Below, piece by piece: positions 59,287 to 64,000 of a stretch of 64,000 bases of DNA. Source of the stretch: Arthrobacter sp. MYb214 (GTDB lineage: Bacteria > Actinomycetota > Actinomycetes > Actinomycetales > Micrococcaceae); NCBI RefSeq assembly GCF_002979865.1, contig NZ_PCPZ01000004.1:62001-126000 (forward strand), given 5' to 3'. The notes beneath the pieces were generated by a model. That model saw only the letters and a program-made list of their open reading frames with translations. It did not search any database and was not told where the DNA came from. The stretch's first letter is position 1. Each line of letters starts with the position of its first letter. Both the position numbers and the translations under genes were made by a program.

Positions 59287-59838
59287 ATGACGATCCTCAA
59301 CCAGAACACGTTGATCTTCCAGCAGACGAAGAGCATCTCGAAGAACGACTTCGCGATCCTTGATTCGTCCGGGATGCAGATTGCCCACGTGGATACCGGC
59401 GGAAGCGCGCTGGGCCGCATGTTCGTCGGGGCTCGCGAACTGACCGTCTTTGACGGACCAGGCAATCCGGTTGTCATGGTCAAGGACACGATGACCATGG
59501 GCCGCGATCGTTTTGAAATCCTTGATGGCAACGCTGCCCCGCTGGCCAGCCTGGTCAAGAGGATCACTTTCTTCAAAACCAGGGTCTCCATCTCGATGCT
59601 GGGCGAAGAGCTCGAGTTACTGGGTAGCATCTGGGACTTCGACTTCCGGATCACCGGTCCCGGCGGAGTTCTGGGAACCGTGACCCGGGAATGGTCCGGG
59701 ATGGGCAACGCATTGCTGGGCAAGTCGACCTACGCCCTGCGCTTGGCGGAAAACCTCAACGCACAGCAACGCCAGGCAGTGATCGGCTCGGTGCTGGCAC
59801 TGGATTTGATCCGTGAGAAGCAACAGCGCAAATCATAA
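59287..59838 (+). CDS. LURP-one/scramblase-like protein
   Basis: 183 aa, beta-rich, with the tubby-like pattern of the LURP-one family: TLIFQQTKSISKNDFAILD, DRFEILDGNAAPLA, SISMLGEELELLGSIWDFDFRI. No membrane segment. Bacterial members have no established function. A small gene standing alone. Confidence 0.75.
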   Translation: MTILNQNTLIFQQTKSISKNDFAILDSSGMQIAHVDTGGSALGRMFVGARELTVFDGPGNPVVMVKDTMTMGRDRFEILDGNAAPLASLVKRITFFKTRVSISMLGEELELLGSIWDFDFRITGPGGVLGTVTREWSGMGNALLGKSTYALRLAENLNAQQRQAVIGSVLALDLIREKQQRKS

Positions 59839-59978
59839 TGGAGCTGAGATAGTCGCGGCCAGGAATACTTCTTCATGGCAGGCCAGCGTAGGTTCAGGAA
59901 TGCTGTCGCGTTGCAGTCGGGTAACTGTCACGTCGATGTCGTGGTGCTTTCGGGGCGCCATTGGCTAGCGTAAGTGGC

Positions 59979-60470
59979 ATGAATGAATCACGGATTGCAG
60001 AGCTTCGCCGCGCCAGGGGCTGGACGCAAGAACGTCTAGCCGCAGAAAGCGGCATCACTGTCAGAACGGTCCAACGGCTCGAAGCCGGAAATGATGCGAG
60101 CTTGGAGACTATCTCACTGGTCGCCAAGGCCTTGGAGGTGCCGGTTGGAGACCTGTTCAAAAGCGTCCAGACTCCGAAGTTCTCCGAGGCCGTGGATGGG
60201 CTTGAAGCGCGGGCCCAAGCAGATCAAGATCGTCGGGATTCGGCAACCAAGGGGATCCTGGCCGTGTTCCGCGGGCTGGGCATCCTGGTCACTTTCGGCA
60301 CGGTCATCTTGGCTACCACCGGCAACTTTGGGTGGTACATCTGGTTGCTGATCCCGGTGTACTGGGGCGTCGGGCAGCTGCTGCTTGAGGCTGCTTTCCG
60401 TCTGAGCCTGGATGCCAAACTCGACGCCAAATACCCGCTGTCCACGGCAAATCGGAAACTGCTGGGCTAG
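59979..60470 (+). CDS. XRE-family regulator with membrane domain
   Basis: 163 aa from ATG 59979. The HTH occupies residues 1-62 (RIAELRRARGWTQERLAAESGITVRTVQRLEAG). A charged linker (QADQDRRDSATKG) is followed by two transmembrane helices (about 96-112 and 118-138). Membrane-anchored XRE proteins of this 2TM type may sense envelope signals; target genes are unknown. Confidence 0.85.
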   Translation: MNESRIAELRRARGWTQERLAAESGITVRTVQRLEAGNDASLETISLVAKALEVPVGDLFKSVQTPKFSEAVDGLEARAQADQDRRDSATKGILAVFRGLGILVTFGTVILATTGNFGWYIWLLIPVYWGVGQLLLEAAFRLSLDAKLDAKYPLSTANRKLLG

Positions 60471-60586
60471 GTCCATGCTGCGAAGCGCAAACCCAGGCAC
60501 CGCCCATGAGGTTCCCACGGGTCGTTAGACCGACTGTTGCCCATTGATAACCTGCTGTTTACCCCCTGCTGGTCTGATCAAAGACT

Positions 60587-62677
60587 ATGAGTTCGAATTC
60601 CCTGCAGGTCAAGAATTTCCGCCCGGAGATCCAAGCGCTCCGCGCCTTGGCGGTTCTGCTGGTCGTCGCCTATCATCTTGAGCCATCCGCAGTTCCAGGC
60701 GGTTATATCGGGGTTGACATCTTCTTCGTCATCTCGGGCTTCCTGATTACCTCGCACCTGCTGCGTGAAGCCGAACGCACCGGCCGGGTCAGCCTCGCAG
60801 CCTTCTTTGCCGGCCGAGCGCGAAGAATCCTCCCGGCTGCCATGCTGGTGATCCTGGTAGTTGTCGTGGCAAGCCTGCTGATCTTTCCCAAAACCCAGTG
60901 GGGTGCCTTGGGCACCCAGGCCATCGCCTCTGCCTTCTCGGTGCAGAACTGGGTTCTCGCCGCCGACTCCGTCGACTACCTCGCTTCGGATCAAGCACCC
61001 GGGCCGTTGCAGCACTTCTGGTCCTTGGGCGTGGAGGAGCAGTTCTACCTTTTCTGGCCGTTGCTGGTTTTGGCCGTGTGCCTGTTGGCCAAACCGAATG
61101 CGGACGCTAGCAGTGGCGATGGATTTGCCCCGCGGCGCCGCATGCTCTGGATCATTTTCTCAGCCACCGCACTTTTGTCGCTGGGATACTCGGCCTATGC
61201 CGGTTACTCAGGTAATAGCGCCGGATACTTCATCACCACCACCCGCATTTGGGAACTGGCCGTCGGCGGACTGCTGGCCTTGGCAGTCCAGGCGCACGCC
61301 AACGGCGCCTTGAAGCTTCCACCGTGGGCAACCAGCTGGCAGTTCAGAAACCTTGCCGTACTCGTGGCTTTGGCGGCGATCTGCTTCGCGGCATTCAGCT
61401 ACAACGCCACAACAGTCTTCCCGGGGATTGCGGCGGCCCTCCCGGTTCTTGGCTGCGCCGTGGTGATTGCCGCGGGCAGTACGCGAGGACCTGGTTCCCT
61501 GCACCCGCTGGTGAACTGGGCTCCCGTTCAATGGGTCGGCCTCGCCTCGTATTCGCTGTATCTGTGGCACTGGCCACTGATCGTATTCTTCATCGAACTG
61601 GCCGGGGGCAACCCGGACCCATTGCAGTCGCTGGCCTTGCTGGCCGGGTCCCTGCTCTTGGCTTGGGCCAGCTTGAAGTGGGTCGAAACTCCCATGCGCC
61701 ACTTCCGCCCCATAGCCGGTTCTCCTGCCCGCTCCTTGATTGCAGGGGCGGCGATGGTCGGGCTGGCCGCGTCCATCGCGCTATTGCCAGGTGCCATGCA
61801 GCAGCATCTTGTGGGCCAGGAGCAGCGTGAGCTGGGCGCGATGATGCAAAACCCGCCAGCTGGTTTTGGCGCGGCCTCCGTGGGCCAGGGCGCACCTGCG
61901 TACCTTTCCGGCCATCGCCAGGTCGTCCCGCTTCCTGCGACGGCCGCCGAGGACCAGCCCGAACTGGGAGATTGTGTCCAAGAACCGAAATCCACCCAGA
62001 TCAAGGAATGCGAATTTGGCAGCGAGGACGCCAGCTACACCGTGGCCCTGGTGGGTGATTCCCATGCAGCCCACTGGTTCGAGGCCGTCAGCCGATACGC
62101 CCAAAGCAAGGGCTGGAAAGTGGTGACCTATCTCAAGAATTCCTGCCCGTTCTCCGAGGCCCAGCGCAAGGCGGATCGGGATGGCAGCATCAACTGCGAA
62201 GAAGCCATCGATCAGACCATGGAAGCTCTGGCTGCGCGCGATGACATCAACGCGGTGATCACCTCGAATTGGGGAGGGGCCACCTTTACCACTGACGCGG
62301 CACAGGGGCTGGCTTCGACGTGGTCCGCCCTTGAAGACGCGGGCCTGCCGGTCTACGCCATTGTGGACACCCCGCGGCCGCCACAGGATTCCTATGCGCG
62401 CGACTGCGTGGAAGAAAACGTGCAGGACCCGGATAAGTGCGCCTTCCCGGAAAAGGGAGCCTATGAAGTGGGCGATGCCACCAAGCAGGCCGCCGAACTG
62501 GAGCCGCGCGTCGAAGTGCTCGACTTCAGCGATTACTTCTGCATGGATGGAACCTGCCCGGCAGTGGTGGGGAATGTCTTGGTCTACCGGGACAAGCACC
62601 ACATCAGCGATACCTACATGCGCACCTTGGCCCCGATCTTTGGCGAAAGGATCGAGGCTGCCTTGGATTCCGAGTAG
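60587..62677 (+). CDS. OafA-type acyltransferase with SGNH domain
   Basis: 696 aa. The AT3 membrane domain (residues about 1-390, ten or more helices) has ALRALAVLLVVAYHLEPSAVPGGYIGVDIFFVISGFLI with the catalytic His in YHL. The C-terminal external SGNH hydrolase-like domain has VALVGDSHAAHWFEA and D-KHHIS near the end. O-acetylates surface glycans or peptidoglycan. No operon partner; could modify the nonulosonate glycan, but this is speculation. Confidence 0.9.
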   Translation: MSSNSLQVKNFRPEIQALRALAVLLVVAYHLEPSAVPGGYIGVDIFFVISGFLITSHLLREAERTGRVSLAAFFAGRARRILPAAMLVILVVVVASLLIFPKTQWGALGTQAIASAFSVQNWVLAADSVDYLASDQAPGPLQHFWSLGVEEQFYLFWPLLVLAVCLLAKPNADASSGDGFAPRRRMLWIIFSATALLSLGYSAYAGYSGNSAGYFITTTRIWELAVGGLLALAVQAHANGALKLPPWATSWQFRNLAVLVALAAICFAAFSYNATTVFPGIAAALPVLGCAVVIAAGSTRGPGSLHPLVNWAPVQWVGLASYSLYLWHWPLIVFFIELAGGNPDPLQSLALLAGSLLLAWASLKWVETPMRHFRPIAGSPARSLIAGAAMVGLAASIALLPGAMQQHLVGQEQRELGAMMQNPPAGFGAASVGQGAPAYLSGHRQVVPLPATAAEDQPELGDCVQEPKSTQIKECEFGSEDASYTVALVGDSHAAHWFEAVSRYAQSKGWKVVTYLKNSCPFSEAQRKADRDGSINCEEAIDQTMEALAARDDINAVITSNWGGATFTTDAAQGLASTWSALEDAGLPVYAIVDTPRPPQDSYARDCVEENVQDPDKCAFPEKGAYEVGDATKQAAELEPRVEVLDFSDYFCMDGTCPAVVGNVLVYRDKHHISDTYMRTLAPIFGERIEAALDSE

Positions 62678-62794
62678 CCCAGCATGATTTAGGACACCAA
62701 GGCTTATGCAAGTTCGGGTCTCTCGGGTAGGATTGGAAGGTCTGTGCCACTGCATGCCCGAAAGTTGGGCGTCTGGTGCACAGATAACGCAAGA

Positions 62795-62839
62795 ACCTCC
62801 TGTTGCGGAAATACCGCGACCGTTTAGCCCAAAGGAGGT
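62795..62839 (+). promoter_or_regulatory. rpsF leader that can hide the ribosome binding site
   Basis: ACCTCCT (62795-62801) is exactly complementary to AGGAGGT (62833-62839), the rpsF ribosome binding site. Between them is a small GCGG/CCGC hairpin. This fits the S6:S18 autoregulatory leader described upstream of rpsF, in which a protein complex binds a stem with a CCG bulge. The match to that motif is partial; the pairing is certain. Confidence 0.65.
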
Positions 62840-62847
62840 GGGTTCAC

Positions 62848-63144
62848 ATGCGTGCTTATGAACTTATGGTCCTCATTGATCCAGAGGTCGATGACCGCAC
62901 CGTAGAGCCAACCATCGAGAAGTACCTCGAGGTTGTCCGCTCCAACGGTGGCACTATCGAAAAGGTTGATGTCTGGGGTCGTCGCAAGATGTCCTACGAG
63001 ATCAAGAAGAAGGCAGAAGCCACTTACGTAGTGGTGAACTACACCGCAGAGCCAGCAGCTTCCGCTGAGCTTGAGCGCCAGCTCAAGATCAACGAACTGA
63101 TCCTGCGCCACAAGGTCACCCGTCCGGAAGAGGCACGCGTTTAA
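62848..63144 (+). CDS. rpsF: 30S ribosomal protein S6
   Basis: 98 aa from ATG 62848, with AAAGGAGGT upstream. RAYELMVLIDPEVDDRTV and WGRRKMSYEIKKKAEATYV are typical. Binds S18 on the 30S platform. First gene of rpsF-ssb-rpsR(-rplI). Confidence 0.98.
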   Translation: MRAYELMVLIDPEVDDRTVEPTIEKYLEVVRSNGGTIEKVDVWGRRKMSYEIKKKAEATYVVVNYTAEPAASAELERQLKINELILRHKVTRPEEARV

Positions 63145-63199
63145 TTACGCGCAACCTTCCGTCGTAGGAATTAACGTTCAATCTTTTTAAGGAGAGTCA

Positions 63200-63769
63200 A
63201 TGGCAGGCGAGACTGTTATTACCGTTATCGGAAACCTGACTGCCGATCCGGAGCTGCGTTTTACGCCGTCCGGTTCAGCCGTAGCGAACTTTACGATCGC
63301 TTCGACTCCTCGCACCTTTGACCGCCAGTCCAATGAGTGGAAGGACGGGGAAGCCCTGTTCTTGCGCGCATCGGTGTGGCGCGAAGCTGCAGAGAACGTT
63401 GCTGAAACGCTGACCAAGGGCATGCGTGTCATCGCCCAGGGTCGCCTGCGTTCACGTTCTTACGACACCAAGGAAGGCGAACGTCGCACCGTCATGGAGC
63501 TTGAAGTCGATGAAATCGGCCCATCGCTCCGTTTCGCGTCCGCCAAGGTCACCCGTACCCAGCGCTCCGGCGGTGGCAACGGTGGCTTCGGCAACGGTGG
63601 TGGAGGTTTCTCCAACGCACCGCAGCAAAGTGCACCAGCTCAGGCGCCGCGTCAGCAGCAGCCTCAGCAGGGTGGCGGATGGAATGCTCCAGCCGCAGAC
63701 CCATGGAGCACCGGCGGAAACAACGGTGGCGGCTGGGGCAACCCGGGCGCAGACGAACCGCCTTTCTAA
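63200..63769 (+). CDS. ssb: Single-stranded DNA-binding protein
   Basis: 189 aa. OB fold in residues 1-110 ([36 protein letters not shown]), then a Gly/Gln/Pro-rich disordered tail and the partner-binding tip DEPPF. Binds single-stranded DNA in replication and repair. AAGGAG upstream. Confidence 0.97.
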   Translation: MAGETVITVIGNLTADPELRFTPSGSAVANFTIASTPRTFDRQSNEWKDGEALFLRASVWREAAENVAETLTKGMRVIAQGRLRSRSYDTKEGERRTVMELEVDEIGPSLRFASAKVTRTQRSGGGNGGFGNGGGGFSNAPQQSAPAQAPRQQQPQQGGGWNAPAADPWSTGGNNGGGWGNPGADEPPF

Positions 63770-63830
63770 ACAATATTTATTCACCATCCCGCAGATCACT
63801 CTGCGGGCTCCAAAGCTAAGGAGCTCCACG

Positions 63831-64000
63831 ATGGCTAAGGCTGAAATCCGTAAGCCCAAACCAAAGTCCAACCCATTGAAGGCCGCTGACATCACTGTCA
63901 TCGACTACAAGGACACCGCACTGCTGCGCAAGTTCATCTCCGACCGCGGTAAGATCCGCGCTCGTCGTGTAACTGGCGTTTCCGTTCAGGAACAGCGCAA
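63831..64000 (+). CDS. rpsR: 30S ribosomal protein S18 (partial)
   Basis: First 56 codons: [20 protein letters not shown], then [22 protein letters not shown]. Cut by the window end. The N-terminus lacks the Cys residues of the zinc-binding S18 form. AAGGAG lies upstream. A 6-bp hairpin (CCGCAG/CTGCGG) sits in the ssb-rpsR gap. Confidence 0.95.
   Translation, partial: MAKAEIRKPKPKSNPLKAADITVIDYKDTALLRKFISDRGKIRARRVTGVSVQEQR

Overview
This is the replication-origin region of a high-GC actinobacterial chromosome, most likely a member of the Micrococcaceae (Arthrobacter/Glutamicibacter-like). The signs are the gene order gyrA-gyrB-dciA-recF-dnaN-oriC-dnaA / rpmH-rnpA-yidD-yidC-jag-rsmG-parA-parB, a 39-aa DLW-39 protein beside tRNA-Ala/tRNA-Ile, crgA and a class E sortase next to pabA, and a murJ-pseudokinase-trxB-trxA block. 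The genus is an inference.

Layout. 1-9.5 kb: pabA end, small membrane protein, sortase, CrgA, a guanidinium exporter (sugE/gdx) with a guanidine-III riboswitch, the lysG/lysE pair, a dense DnaA-box cluster (3.9-4.4 kb), rhomboid protease, cyclophilin, two transporters and a GT4 glycosyltransferase. 9.5-21 kb: two identical tRNA-Ala(TGC) genes, DLW-39, tRNA-Ile(GAT), DUF3566 protein, gyrA, gyrB, dciA, recF, dnaN, oriC and dnaA, all leftward. 21-26.8 kb: rightward rpmH to parB, with parS sites around and inside parA/parB. 26.8-33 kb: about 6.2 kb with no intact gene. It holds a decayed IS21-family istA/istB pair interrupted by a miniature IS21-like element with clear inverted repeats and a 5-bp target duplication, and an array of three parS sites spaced exactly 63 bp. 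33-40 kb: trxA, trxB, pseudokinase-like protein, murJ, Nudix hydrolase (leftward) and the CCA-adding enzyme (rightward).

40-49 kb: two very small ORFs with strong ribosome binding sites, ino1, and a six-gene leftward cluster: three putative (sialyl)transferase-like proteins, a GT2, a NeuB-type nonulosonate synthase and a CMP-nonulosonate synthetase fused to a KdsC-like phosphatase. This looks like a pathway putting a sialic-acid-like sugar on the cell surface. 49-64 kb: GT87, FAD oxidoreductase, YdcF protein, an ABC transporter plus two-component system, LapA-like protein, M18 aminopeptidase, LURP-one-like protein, XRE regulator, an OafA-type acyltransferase, and rpsF-ssb-rpsR (cut by the window end).

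The centre of the window is the chromosome's replication and segregation hub: DnaA boxes occur in three clusters and parS in at least seven places. The most unusual features are the 63-bp parS array in a decayed region, the extra DnaA-box cluster about 15 kb from dnaA, the nested IS21 miniature, and the guanidine riboswitch.
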